NCBI RefSeq assembly: GCF_003065425.1
Contig: NZ_CP026949.1
Coordinates: 1,426,001-1,490,000, forward strand
Source: Mycetocola zhujimingii
Lineage (GTDB): Bacteria; Actinomycetota; Actinomycetes; Actinomycetales; Microbacteriaceae
Direction of reading: 5' to 3'
DNA: 64,000 nucleotides
Part shown: positions 24,487 through 33,155 of the stretch, piece by piece
How positions within the stretch are numbered: position 1 is the stretch's first letter
Layout of the letters: each line of letters opens with the position of its first letter
Translations under genes and position numbers: made by a program
The notes under the pieces: model-generated
Database searches by the model: none
What the model was told of the DNA's origin: nothing
What the model saw: the letters and a program-made list of their open reading frames with translations, nothing else

Positions 24487-25077
24487 CTATTTGGCTCGAG
24501 CGCTCCGCCGCGAGTTGTCGAGCTCGATCAGCACTTGCTCGAGCTGTTCCGCTGACGCCCGCCATGCGGAAACATCGTCGCTTCCCGTGTCCGTCGCGTG
24601 AAGGGTGACAACGGGCTGGCCAGGAGCGCTCCCTGTAATGAGACTGCGTTGCTGGGCCCGCGACACGCCAACGATGACATCCGCCCTGCGTGTCATGACC
24701 CCTCTGGTCAACGGGAACCGCCACAACAGCAGCCGCAACCGCTCCGAGAGCGGCGCGTCAGGAGCGGCCTGTGGCACTCCCCCGGCGATCGCGAGGCCAT
24801 AACGACGACCCCACCCACCCCAGGTCGGAGCGGGTGAAAAGAGCACATCGGCATCGATCGAGTTGAGCCGCCGCCCGGTCAGGGACTCGCGAGGACTCAG
24901 CGGATGCGGGAACAGTTCCCACGGGAGATCCGGCAGCAGCGCCAGCCGCGTCTTCGGCCCGACGAGCATCACGAAGCGCCGTCGTTCAGCGAGGGCACGG
25001 ATCAGCCCGAGACTCATGAGACTCAGGTGGTCATCGGCATCGCCCGTCACCCACCGACAGTCGACGACGAGTTTCAC
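24487..25077 (-). CDS. Glycosyltransferase-like protein, N-terminal half only
   Basis: 196 residues. The N-terminus (KLVVDCRWV) and the later ADVIVGVSRAQQRSLITG resemble the donor-independent N-terminal lobe of GT4 glycosyltransferases, but the C-terminal nucleotide-sugar lobe (E-x7-E) is absent. Either it is a truncated/derived transferase or a different Rossmann protein. The GTG start overlaps the stop of the upstream alpha/beta hydrolase (GTGA), so the two are coupled. Not confidently recognised. Confidence 0.65.
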   Translation of the reverse strand: MKLVVDCRWVTGDADDHLSLMSLGLIRALAERRRFVMLVGPKTRLALLPDLPWELFPHPLSPRESLTGRRLNSIDADVLFSPAPTWGGWGRRYGLAIAGGVPQAAPDAPLSERLRLLLWRFPLTRGVMTRRADVIVGVSRAQQRSLITGSAPGQPVVTLHATDTGSDDVSAWRASAEQLEQVLIELDNSRRSARAK

Positions 25078-26009
25078 AGTGGCGCCTCGTCCAGGTCCAC
25101 ACCCGATGTTGACCGCGGATCCGGGGTGAGGAACTCCTCGATGAGCGTCGCTGCTCTCTCGGGCACTTCGTAGTGGATGAGATGGCCGACGTCGGGGATG
25201 ATCTCGAGCGTGGCATCCGGAAACAGTGCGGTCAGCGTGTGCTGCGCGCTTACCGGTGTGATGTCATCCCGGTCGGCGGCGATCAGGAGGGTGCTCGCAT
25301 CGATCGACTCCGCGAACTCGCTGACATCGTTCGAGACGGATGCCCGAAACGCTTCAAGAACAACGTCGCGATCGCTGAAGGCGCTGAAGTACCTGTCGTG
25401 TTCGCTGTGGATCCACTTGCGCAGGGCCCGCTTCTTCGTCTTGGCCATCGTCTCGCTCATCACGCGAACGATGATCCGGTTGCGGAGCAAACCGAAGCCG
25501 ATGGGCTCGGGCAGAACGGCTCCGAGCTGGTAATAGATGACGGCGAGCCGGGTCAGGATGCCGCGTGGTCCCGACAGCGCGGGAGCCGCGATCGGATTGA
25601 CGAGGATGAGACGGTCGGTGGACAGGCCGGTGCGCGCCAGTGCCGCGGAGACGACGATCGATCCGAACGAGTGCCCGAGGATGATCGGCTTCGAGTCCAG
25701 GTCCAGCGCATCGACGAATCGTTTCAGCCACCCGGCGTAGCCGTCGAGATCGTGTCGGCTGAGTCGCAGCGGTTCAGATTCGCCGAAGCCGGGGAGATCG
25801 GGACTGATGATGTGGAAGCCGGGCAGGTGAGCAACCACGGGTTCGAGCCCGTGGTGGTCACCGCGAAACCCGTGCACCATCACGATCGTCGGGCGGTCGG
25901 ACGGCGTGCCGTACTCCCAATAGGCGGTCCTGCTCCCGCCGATGGAGATGTGCTGCTTCGTCACCGGGATGCGATCGAGAAGGCTGGAGTATGGCGAGGC
26001 TGTTGTCAT
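25074..26009 (-). CDS. Alpha/beta hydrolase
   Basis: 311 residues. VMVHGFRGDHHG forms the oxyanion loop, GHSFG (112-116, nucleophile S114) the elbow, and the late DRDDITP and DVGHLIHYE carry the Asp and His. The lid is long and helical (about 140-230). No signal peptide. TAAACT lies 9 nt before the ATG. It is divergent from treS and coupled to the glycosyltransferase-like gene, which hints at a lipid or glycolipid substrate (inference). Confidence 0.88.
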   Translation of the reverse strand: MTTASPYSSLLDRIPVTKQHISIGGSRTAYWEYGTPSDRPTIVMVHGFRGDHHGLEPVVAHLPGFHIISPDLPGFGESEPLRLSRHDLDGYAGWLKRFVDALDLDSKPIILGHSFGSIVVSAALARTGLSTDRLILVNPIAAPALSGPRGILTRLAVIYYQLGAVLPEPIGFGLLRNRIIVRVMSETMAKTKKRALRKWIHSEHDRYFSAFSDRDVVLEAFRASVSNDVSEFAESIDASTLLIAADRDDITPVSAQHTLTALFPDATLEIIPDVGHLIHYEVPERAATLIEEFLTPDPRSTSGVDLDEAPL

Positions 26010-26113
26010 GGCGTTCCCAGTTTAGGCACTGTGGCTCCTGCCGAGCCGAAGGCGGCGACCCTAGACTCAAGCCAAGGACTCATTGGCTCGCACAGTGACG
26101 TGATTGGATACCC

Positions 26114-27850
26114 GTGACCTTCACCGCTCCCATACAGTTGCCAGGGCTCGCGCGGGATCCGCTCTGGTACCGCAGAGCTATCTTTTACGAGGTCATGGTC
26201 CGCTCGTACGTCGACAGCAACGGTGACGGTGCCGGTGACCTGCAGGGGCTGGCAACGCGGCTGGACTACCTGCAGTGGCTGGGTGTCGATGCCCTGTGGC
26301 TTCCGCCGTTCTACTCCTCCCCGCTGAGGGACGGAGGATATGACGTCTCCGACTACCAGGCCATACTGCCGGAATTCGGCAGCCTCGAGGAGTTCCGCGA
26401 CCTGGTATCGAAGGCCCACGAGCGCAACATGCGCATCATCATCGATATGCCGCTCAACCACACCTCTGACCAGCACCGCTGGTTCCAGGAGTCCCGTCAG
26501 GACCCCGATGGGCCCTACGGTGACTTCTACGTCTGGAGCGACTCCGACCAGAAGTGGCCGGACATCAGGATCATCTTCACCGACACCGAGGACTCCAACT
26601 GGGCGTTCGACCCTGTCCGCCGCCAGTTCTTCTTCCACAGGTTCTTCTCGCACCAGCCAGACCTCAACTTCGAGAATCCCGCGGTGCACGACGCGATCTT
26701 CGAGGCGATTCGTTACTGGCTCGATATGGGTGTGGACGGCATCCGTCTTGACGCCATCCCTTACCTGTACGAATCAGACGACGGGAACGGCGAGGGCGAG
26801 CCGAAGACCCACGACTTCGCGAAGCAACTCAGGGCAATGGTGGACCTCGAGTACCCGGGCCGCATACTCATCGCCGAGGCCAACCAGTGGCCGCGGGAGG
26901 TCTCCGAGTACTTCGGTACCGACGAGGAGCCCGAGTGCCACATGGCGTTCGACTTTCCGGTCATGCCCCGCATTTTCTACTCACTGCGGTCGCAGCAGGC
27001 CGAGGAACTCGCTCGGGTTCTCTCGGAGACGCAGGAAATTCCCGAGTGGGCAGGCTGGGGCGTTTTCCTTCGCAACCACGACGAACTCACCCTCGAAATG
27101 GTCAGTGAGGAGTACCGGCAGGCGATGTACGGCTGGTACGCCTATGACCCACGAATGCGCGCGAACGTCGGAATCCGCCGCCGTCTCGCTCCCCTTCTCG
27201 ACAACTCGCGCGCGGAACTCGAGCTCGCGCACGCCCTCCTCTTTTCCCTTCCGGGGAGTCCGTTCATTTACTACGGCGACGAGATCGGGATGGGTGACAA
27301 TATCTGGCTCGCCGACCGGGACTCGTCCCGCACACCGATGCAGTGGACGCCTGACCGCAACGCCGGGTTCTCCTCAGCCGACCCCGGCAAACTCTTCCTG
27401 CCGGTCGTCCAGTCGCTCGTCTTCAATTACACGCTCGTCAACGTCGAGTCCCAGCTCGCCCAGTCACGCTCTCTGCTGCACTGGGTACGGAACGTCATTC
27501 ACGTCAGGAGGGGCCACCCGGCGCTTGGCCTTGGCAGCATTGACGTCCTTGAGGCGAACCACGAGTCAGTGCTTGGCTTTGTCAGAAGCTACAGGGGAAC
27601 CGGCAGAAAGATCGGCGACGAGGACGAAGACATCCTGTGTGTCTTCAGCTTCTCGCATCACCCGGTGGCCACAACACTCGTCGCCCCTGAACTTGCGGGT
27701 TGCCGCCTGTTCGACCTGTTCGGTGGTGGTGAGTTCCCGCCGTTCGATGACACCGGTCGAGTGACGCTGACCATAGCCACGCAGAGCTTCTACTGGCTGC
27801 ACATCGCCCGCCCGGGTGACTCGCCGTTTGCGCAACACCGGCACGGCTGA
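26114..27850 (+). CDS. treS: Trehalose synthase (maltose alpha-D-glucosyltransferase)
   Basis: 578 residues, a GH13 enzyme that interconverts maltose and trehalose. It opens with the TreS-typical WYRRAIFYEVMVRSYVDSNGDG and continues with the catalytic barrel: VDGIRLDAIPYLYE (nucleophile), ILIAEANQWP (acid/base Glu), FLRNHDELTLE, and a C-terminal beta domain. The GTG start is divergent from the hydrolase. There is no fused or adjacent maltokinase, unlike many actinobacterial treS loci; glgA/glgC lie 5 kb away and could feed the same alpha-glucan cycle. Confidence 0.95.
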   Translation: MTFTAPIQLPGLARDPLWYRRAIFYEVMVRSYVDSNGDGAGDLQGLATRLDYLQWLGVDALWLPPFYSSPLRDGGYDVSDYQAILPEFGSLEEFRDLVSKAHERNMRIIIDMPLNHTSDQHRWFQESRQDPDGPYGDFYVWSDSDQKWPDIRIIFTDTEDSNWAFDPVRRQFFFHRFFSHQPDLNFENPAVHDAIFEAIRYWLDMGVDGIRLDAIPYLYESDDGNGEGEPKTHDFAKQLRAMVDLEYPGRILIAEANQWPREVSEYFGTDEEPECHMAFDFPVMPRIFYSLRSQQAEELARVLSETQEIPEWAGWGVFLRNHDELTLEMVSEEYRQAMYGWYAYDPRMRANVGIRRRLAPLLDNSRAELELAHALLFSLPGSPFIYYGDEIGMGDNIWLADRDSSRTPMQWTPDRNAGFSSADPGKLFLPVVQSLVFNYTLVNVESQLAQSRSLLHWVRNVIHVRRGHPALGLGSIDVLEANHESVLGFVRSYRGTGRKIGDEDEDILCVFSFSHHPVATTLVAPELAGCRLFDLFGGGEFPPFDDTGRVTLTIATQSFYWLHIARPGDSPFAQHRHG

Positions 27851-27873
27851 ACCGGGCTGTCGGTCGTCTCACC

Positions 27874-27879
27874 TAGAGT
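27874..27879 (+). promoter_or_regulatory. Candidate -10 of the exonuclease gene
   Basis: TAGAGT, 7 nt before the GTG at 27887. An upstream in-frame GTG at 27878 would overlap the hexamer, so 27887 is the better start. Confidence 0.45.
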
Positions 27880-27886
27880 GAAAAAT

Positions 27887-28588
27887 GTGGAAACAACAGC
27901 GGTCAAACACTGGTCAGACTCTCTCGCCGTCTTCGATCTGGAGACCACCGGCATTGACGTGACGACCAGTCGTATCGTCTCCGCAAACGTCGGCGTTCTC
28001 GACAAAGACGGCACCGTGCTGCGGCGCCGCGACTGGATTGCTGACCCTGGCGTCGAGATCCCGAGTGAGGCGACCGCCGTCCACGGCATCACCACTGAGT
28101 TTGCGCAGTCCTACGGCCGCTCAGCGCCGATCGTCGTTCGCGAAATCGTTGAGACGCTCCGCGAGCTCTTCGATGAAGGGACCCCGGTCGTCATCTATAA
28201 CGCCCCATACGACCTCTCCCTGCTCTTCAATGAGGCGATGCGTCACGGCATCCCACCGATCGTCGACCCCCTTCCCGTGATCGACCCGCTCGTCATCGAC
28301 AAGGCGCTCGACAAATACCGCAAGGGCAAGCGCACACTCGAGGCCGCGGCCGCCTTCTACGGTGTCGAACTCACCGATGCCCATGACGCCGGTGCCGACG
28401 CGATCGCCGCCGGCCGCGTCGCACAGGCCATCGCCCGCGCACACTCGCGGGCACTCGACATCGACGCGTTTGAGCTGCACGAACTGCAGGCCGGCTGGTG
28501 CAAAGAGCAGTCAGACAGCTTCCAGGACTACATCCGTCGCACCCGGGATGCCACCTACGTCGCGTCCGCCGGCTGGCCGGTGCGCTGA
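27887..28588 (+). CDS. DEDDh 3'-5' exonuclease (DnaQ-like)
   Basis: 233 residues. Exo I is VFDLETTGID (D17, E19); Exo II is VIYNAPYDLSLL with its Asp; Exo III is HDAGADA with the catalytic His and Asp. It lacks other polymerase-III modules, so it is a free-standing proofreader, RNase or repair nuclease. A single gene 36 bp after treS, with a bidirectional terminator immediately after it. Confidence 0.9.
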   Translation: METTAVKHWSDSLAVFDLETTGIDVTTSRIVSANVGVLDKDGTVLRRRDWIADPGVEIPSEATAVHGITTEFAQSYGRSAPIVVREIVETLRELFDEGTPVVIYNAPYDLSLLFNEAMRHGIPPIVDPLPVIDPLVIDKALDKYRKGKRTLEAAAAFYGVELTDAHDAGADAIAAGRVAQAIARAHSRALDIDAFELHELQAGWCKEQSDSFQDYIRRTRDATYVASAGWPVR

Positions 28589-28602
28589 GACGGCAACGCA
28601 CA

Positions 28603-28630
28603 AAACTCCGGGCCGCGTGGCCCGGAGTTT
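28603..28630. terminator. Bidirectional terminator
   Basis: A perfect 12-bp stem AAACTCCGGGCC/GGCCCGGAGTTT with GCGT loop, between the convergent exonuclease (ends 28588) and membrane hydrolase (ends 28644) genes. A- and T-rich ends make it work on both strands. Confidence 0.85.
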
Positions 28631-28643
28631 CTTCGCGAGTTCT

Positions 28644-30500
28644 CTAGTAGGTGACCGTGAGGGTGTTGGTCACTGACACGAGAGTGACGGCTGCCGCGTT
28701 GATAAATCCGCCGATGTAGGGATTGCCGGTTACCCGGTACAACTTCCGCGAAAGAACCGCGGTCGCGGCGAGGATCAGGATCACCGGGAACAGCCAGATG
28801 CTGTAGATCCCGCCGAACTCGGGAATCAGCTCTCCAGTGATGAAGAACGTCGTGTACTGAGCGATCACGAGCACGATTGCCGGGAGCGCATTGAACAGCG
28901 CGAGCACGAAGGTGTTCAGCCACTCCTTGCCACGCAGGGTGAAACGGTTGAAGACGTTGATCGCCACCGAGTTCGCGATGAAGTACACGAGGAAGAACGG
29001 CAGGTAGAGCAACGCGATCCACAGCTTGTCAGGCTCGAAGTCCTTCACCGCTACGACCCAGAACCGGAAGTCCGTGTTCAGCAGCCAGCTGAAGAAGAAG
29101 ACAATCCCATACGCGGCGGCCACCGTCAGCGCGCCAAGTCCGATTCCCTGGAAGAACTTCTTCCAGCCGGGCAGCAAGCCGAGTTCACGAACCTGAAGGC
29201 CGTTACGGCGCCCGAACAGGAAGTACGAGATCACCATGATGACGATCGCGAATAGACCGTTGATTGCCGCCCAGAAGGCGATGAAGAAGACGGCACCCTG
29301 GGTGAAGATGGTCGGAGCCCCGTTGAAGGCAATGCTGTTCATCCACGATGCCTGGCTTAGCGCCACATAGCTCCCGCCGGAGAACAGCGCTGAAACAATC
29401 GTGGCGCCCCAGAACCAGATCAGCCCGGTGCGCGAGTTGGCGGTGGCTTCGGGAACGTCTTGGCGTAAGCCCGCAAAGGCCCGGGTCGAGAGCAAAGCGC
29501 GAGCGAACGCGAGCAGGAAGATCATGAAACCGATGAGGCCGAGCGCCGTGAACAGTTCCTTCCACTGCCAGATCTGGGCACCGGCACCGATCTCTACCGG
29601 AGCGCCGAACGCTTCCTGCCAGAACTCGAGCTGGTCGGATACCGTCTGCTTCGAGATGGTGCCCCACGGGTGAGTCTGAGCCGGGGTGTATACAACCCGG
29701 ATGGATCCGCCATCGTCATAGATTGTGTTGGCTTCACGCTTTTCGCCTTCCTCGGCGGGGTCCACCCCGTAATTGAGGAATGATTGCGCGTTGGACGTCG
29801 TGATGTAATCGCGCGGCGCAGTGACTGCCGTGCCATCCGCGTCATAGCTGCGGAAGAAGAACTCGTCGTATTGATCGGCGACAAGCCCGGTTGGGCGATC
29901 TCCATACAGGTTGAAATAGACGTTGTCGTTGGCCTCGTCCCGGTAAACCGGGTCGTTGTCGACGAGGAAAACCGCATCGATCAGCTGGACGTCGGCTTCG
30001 TTGTCGATGGCTACGGAGAAATTGGCAGCGCGAGCTCCGTTCGAGTGTCCGGACACGCCGATCTTGTCTGCGTCGACATAGGGCAGTTCTGCCGCAAGCT
30101 TCACGGCGTCGTACATCCCGGTGCCGCCGAGCGCGATATCCGAGTTGGTGAGGTAGTCCGAGTCGCCGTGCCCATACATATCAATCGAGATCACGACGTA
30201 GCCACGGCGCGCGAGCTCGACGTAGTTGGCGTCCTGCATCTCCTTGTTGTTCCACCAGCCATGTGCCAGCACGATGGCTGGCGCCTTGGAGTCGGTGGAC
30301 GCAGCGTTGGGCTTGTACAGCAGCGCGCTCAGGGCCTTCCCCGATGCGGTCTCCCACCGCATGTCCTTGACGGTCACGTTGTAGGCGGATGTCTGAACCG
30401 CGGATGCACCGATCGCTGACACGATCATGAGCACCAGCGACAATGCCAGCCAGAAACTGTTTCGTCTGGTGACGGGCGGCTTCACCGGTATTGACTTCAC
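28644..30500 (-). CDS. Alpha/beta hydrolase fused to a polytopic membrane domain
   Basis: 618 residues. An N-terminal transmembrane helix (15-35) leads to an alpha/beta hydrolase domain (about 40-300): HGWWNNKE oxyanion loop, GHSNG elbow (151-155, S153) and a likely catalytic His in THPWG (277). Seven further hydrophobic helices occupy the C-terminal half (about 314-335, 358-376, 400-428, 452-474, 493-517, 530-553, 564-584). The catalytic domain should face outside. The substrate is unknown. The start is a GTG with AAAGGAG 4 nt upstream; the longer frame upstream is antisense to L31 and low complexity. Confidence 0.85.
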   Translation of the reverse strand: MKSIPVKPPVTRRNSFWLALSLVLMIVSAIGASAVQTSAYNVTVKDMRWETASGKALSALLYKPNAASTDSKAPAIVLAHGWWNNKEMQDANYVELARRGYVVISIDMYGHGDSDYLTNSDIALGGTGMYDAVKLAAELPYVDADKIGVSGHSNGARAANFSVAIDNEADVQLIDAVFLVDNDPVYRDEANDNVYFNLYGDRPTGLVADQYDEFFFRSYDADGTAVTAPRDYITTSNAQSFLNYGVDPAEEGEKREANTIYDDGGSIRVVYTPAQTHPWGTISKQTVSDQLEFWQEAFGAPVEIGAGAQIWQWKELFTALGLIGFMIFLLAFARALLSTRAFAGLRQDVPEATANSRTGLIWFWGATIVSALFSGGSYVALSQASWMNSIAFNGAPTIFTQGAVFFIAFWAAINGLFAIVIMVISYFLFGRRNGLQVRELGLLPGWKKFFQGIGLGALTVAAAYGIVFFFSWLLNTDFRFWVVAVKDFEPDKLWIALLYLPFFLVYFIANSVAINVFNRFTLRGKEWLNTFVLALFNALPAIVLVIAQYTTFFITGELIPEFGGIYSIWLFPVILILAATAVLSRKLYRVTGNPYIGGFINAAAVTLVSVTNTLTVTY

Positions 30501-30622
30501 TTCACTCCTTTGTGATTGGACAGCGAGTGTATTGCTCCGGGAAAGGGTATGGCGATGCTTGCCGTCTACGTGCACATGTCTGTACGCTTCGCTCCGCCCT
30601 GAGCAAAGGTCCCGCCCCAACA

Positions 30623-30656
30623 AAAAAGACCCGCAACTTTCGTTGCGGGTCTTTTT
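30623..30656 (-). terminator. Terminator of rpmE
   Basis: A perfect 15-bp stem, AAAAAGACCCGCAAC with GTTGCGGGTCTTTTT and TTTC loop, ending in a T-run on either strand. It lies 14 nt after the L31 stop on the minus strand. Confidence 0.9.
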
Positions 30657-30669
30657 GTGAGGCTTTTGG

Positions 30670-30921
30670 CTACGCGCCGAAGCCCTTGAAGCGCTGGTTG
30701 AACTTCTCGACACGACCAGCGGAGTCCATGATGCGCTGCTTGCCCGTGTAGAACGGGTGCGACTCCGACGAGATCTCAACGTCGATCACCGGGTAGGTGG
30801 TTCCGTCTTCCCACTCCATGGTCTTCGAGCTCGTCACCGTTGAACGGGTGAGGAACGTTGCGCCCGAAGCGAGGTCGCGGAAAACTACAGCCTGGTAGTT
30901 GGGGTGGATGTCAGTCTTCAT
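30670..30921 (-). CDS. rpmE2: 50S ribosomal protein L31, type B
   Basis: 83 residues. It starts [16 protein letters not shown], has [27 protein letters not shown], and contains no cysteines, so it is the zinc-free type B paralogue. AAGGAA lies 7 nt upstream of the ATG. Type B genes are commonly repressed by Zur in zinc-replete cells; no clear Zur box was found here, and it may be the only L31 in this genome. Confidence 0.95.
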   Translation of the reverse strand: MKTDIHPNYQAVVFRDLASGATFLTRSTVTSSKTMEWEDGTTYPVIDVEISSESHPFYTGKQRIMDSAGRVEKFNQRFKGFGA

Positions 30922-31046
30922 GAGGACTTCCTTGTGAGTCGTGTGGATTGTTTCAGTCTCGCCCTGCACCAGCGCCTGAGGCTCAGGTATGGCAAGAAAG
31001 CTTGTGGCCCCTCGGGCCAGCTACCTACTTTATCAGAAAGTCGGAG

Positions 31047-31829
31047 CTACTCGGCACGAGCCGAGAAACGACCGTTGTTCTCGGTCAGTTCAATGGGCAG
31101 GCCGAAGGTTGTGGTGAGGCTTTCGCTGGTCAGGGCCTCGCGAAGTGGCCCTGACGCTACGACGGCGCCGTCCTTGAGGAGAAGCGCGTGAGTGAAGCCG
31201 ATCGGGATCTCCTCGACGTGGTGAGTGACCATGATGATGGCGGGCGAGTCTTCCGACTGGGCATAACCGCCGAGCAACGCGACCAGCTCTTCACGTGAGC
31301 CGAGGTCGAGGCTCGCCGCCGGCTCATCGAGCAGCAGGAGTTCGGGATCGGTCATGACGGCCCTGGCAATCTGCACGCGCTTCTGCTCGCCGTCGCTGAG
31401 AGTGCCGAAGCTCCTCTCGGCGAGGTGATCCAGGCGCCATTCGGTCAGCACCCGCTTTGCACGCTTGATGTCGATGTCCTCGTACTCTTCATTCCACCTG
31501 CCGGTGACTGAGTACGCCGCGGTCATGACGACATTGAGCACAGTTTCGTCTGCCGGTACGCGTCGAGCCATGGCCGTCGACGCGATTCCGATGCGCGGGC
31601 GGAGCTCGAAGACGTCGGTCTTGCCCAGGGTGGAGTCGAGAATCTCAACGGAACCCGTTGTGGGGTAGATGAGCGTCGATGCGATCTGCAGCACCGTCGT
31701 CTTCCCCGCACCATTGGGGCCGAGAACGACCCATCGCTGGTCAGGTTCAACCGACCACGACACGGAATCCACGATCGCGCGGCCATTGCGCACGACCGAT
31801 ACATCACTCAACTGCAAAACGCTCGACAT
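31047..31829 (-). CDS. ABC transporter ATP-binding protein
   Basis: 260 residues. Walker A GPNGAGKTT (about 38-46), the Q-loop region, signature LSDGEQKR and Walker B LLLLDEPAASLD are present. It resembles the stand-alone cytoplasmic ATPases that precede ribosomal protein L31 or metal transporters in actinobacteria. No permease gene is adjacent, so its partner is unknown. It may be independently transcribed; the 3' end lies 125 bp before L31. Confidence 0.88.
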   Translation of the reverse strand: MSSVLQLSDVSVVRNGRAIVDSVSWSVEPDQRWVVLGPNGAGKTTVLQIASTLIYPTTGSVEILDSTLGKTDVFELRPRIGIASTAMARRVPADETVLNVVMTAAYSVTGRWNEEYEDIDIKRAKRVLTEWRLDHLAERSFGTLSDGEQKRVQIARAVMTDPELLLLDEPAASLDLGSREELVALLGGYAQSEDSPAIIMVTHHVEEIPIGFTHALLLKDGAVVASGPLREALTSESLTTTFGLPIELTENNGRFSARAE

Positions 31830-31921
31830 GGTCCAAGCCTATCCGTCCAACCAGCCCCGCCACGCCCATTCCGGAGCGTGCGTCGGCCACACCACACTTC
31901 TCGTGAGATCGATCAGACGGC

Positions 31922-33112
31922 TCAGGTGGCCGCGAGGACCGATCGGTAGAGATCGATGGTCTGTCGGCCGATGCGTGCCCAGCCGAACTCGGCTTCGGCG
32001 CGGACCCGGCCCGCCTCTCCCATGCGGTTGGCGCGCTCAGGGTCCGAAACAACCTCTGTCAGCGTTGCGGCGAGGTCGGCAACGAAACGATCGGGGTCGA
32101 CCGGAGTTCCCGTGCCGTCCTCGACCTGCTCGATCGGGACGAGCCGACCGGTCACACCGTCGTTCACGACCTCGGGGATGCCGCCGGTTGCCGTGCCGAC
32201 AACAGCCGCTCCACACGCCATCGCCTCGAGGTTCACGATTCCGAGCGGTTCGTACACCGACGGGCAGACGAATGTCGTGGCCTGGCTGAGAATCGCGCAC
32301 AGCTCGTAGCGGGGCAGCAGCCTGTCGATCCACACCACGCCTGAGCGCTGCTTCTGCAGTTCGCGGACACCAGCCTCAACCTCGGCGAGAATCTCAGGGG
32401 TGTCCGGCGCGCCGGCACACAGCACAAGCTGCACGTCTTCCGGCAGCAGCGCTGCGGCACGCAACAGGTACGGCAACCCCTTCTGCCGGGTGATCCTGCC
32501 GACGAAGACAACGCTCGGACGATCGGGGTCGATGCCGAGCGAACGGACGAGCTCGGGGTCCGCAACGGGTTTCCACTCGGTCAGGTCGATTCCGTTGTAG
32601 ATGGTGTGAACCCGGGATTCATCCAGTCGCGGATAGCTCTTCAGGATGTCCCGGCGCATTCCGTCGCTGACCGCGACGACGGCATCCGCGTTCTCGAATG
32701 CAGTTTTCTCGATCCAGCTCGATACGCGGTACCCGCCACCGAGCTGCTCGGCTTTCCATGGGCGCAACGGTTCGAGGCTGTGGGCAGTCACGATGTGAGG
32801 GATGCCGTGAAGCAGCTTGGCCAGGTGGCCGGCGCCGTTGGCGTACCAGGTGTGCGAGTGCACCAGGTCCGCTCCCCCGACATCCTGCGCGATCGCCAGG
32901 TCGGTGCCGAGCGTCGTCAGCGCGGGATTTGCCTGCGCGAGTTCGGCCGGAACGCCGTAGGCGAACGTGTTGGGCTCGTCGCGCGGAGCCCCGAAACACC
33001 TCACAGTGACGTCAATATCAGACCGCATGGCGGTCACAAGTTCAGCGGCGTGCACTCCGGCACCGCCATATACCTCCGGGGGATATTCCCGGGTCAGAAG
33101 ATCAACACGCAT
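31922..33112 (-). CDS. glgA: GT4 glycogen/maltose-1-phosphate synthase
   Basis: 396 residues from the ATG at 33112. The N-terminus MRVDLLTREYPPEVYGGAGVHAAEL and the C-terminal YEPLGIVNLEAMACG (E-x7-E) mark the actinobacterial GlgA/GlgM type, a GT4 rather than the GT5 of E. coli. In mycobacteria GlgM uses ADP-glucose and glucose-1-phosphate to make maltose-1-phosphate; whether this one does is inference. It is divergent from glgC with 43 bp between. TAGCGT lies 7 nt before the ATG, so the mRNA is probably leaderless. The longer upstream frame is antisense to glgC. Confidence 0.93.
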   Translation of the reverse strand: MRVDLLTREYPPEVYGGAGVHAAELVTAMRSDIDVTVRCFGAPRDEPNTFAYGVPAELAQANPALTTLGTDLAIAQDVGGADLVHSHTWYANGAGHLAKLLHGIPHIVTAHSLEPLRPWKAEQLGGGYRVSSWIEKTAFENADAVVAVSDGMRRDILKSYPRLDESRVHTIYNGIDLTEWKPVADPELVRSLGIDPDRPSVVFVGRITRQKGLPYLLRAAALLPEDVQLVLCAGAPDTPEILAEVEAGVRELQKQRSGVVWIDRLLPRYELCAILSQATTFVCPSVYEPLGIVNLEAMACGAAVVGTATGGIPEVVNDGVTGRLVPIEQVEDGTGTPVDPDRFVADLAATLTEVVSDPERANRMGEAGRVRAEAEFGWARIGRQTIDLYRSVLAAT

Positions 33113-33119
33113 ACCACGA

Positions 33120-33149
33120 ACGCTAGTACAGCTTGGGCTGCAATAGTCT
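33120..33149. promoter_or_regulatory. Divergent leaderless promoters of glgA and glgC
   Basis: Minus strand: TAGCGT (33120-33125) 7 nt before the glgA ATG. Plus strand: TAGTCT (33144-33149) 6 nt before the glgC ATG, which also has GGGGA next to it. Both -10s share a 43-bp region, so a single regulator could control both. Confidence 0.5.
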
Positions 33150-33155
33150 TGGGGA

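Noticed and set aside
30501-30779. N-terminal extension of the hydrolase-membrane protein
   Set aside because: The stretch is Arg/Ser low-complexity, overlaps the L31 gene and its terminator, and a strong AAAAGGAG site marks the GTG at 30500.
30922-31046. Zur box upstream of L31 type B
   Set aside because: No TGAAAATGATTTTCA-like palindrome was found; only a small GGCCC hairpin and a CCTGAG/CTCAGG inverted pair.
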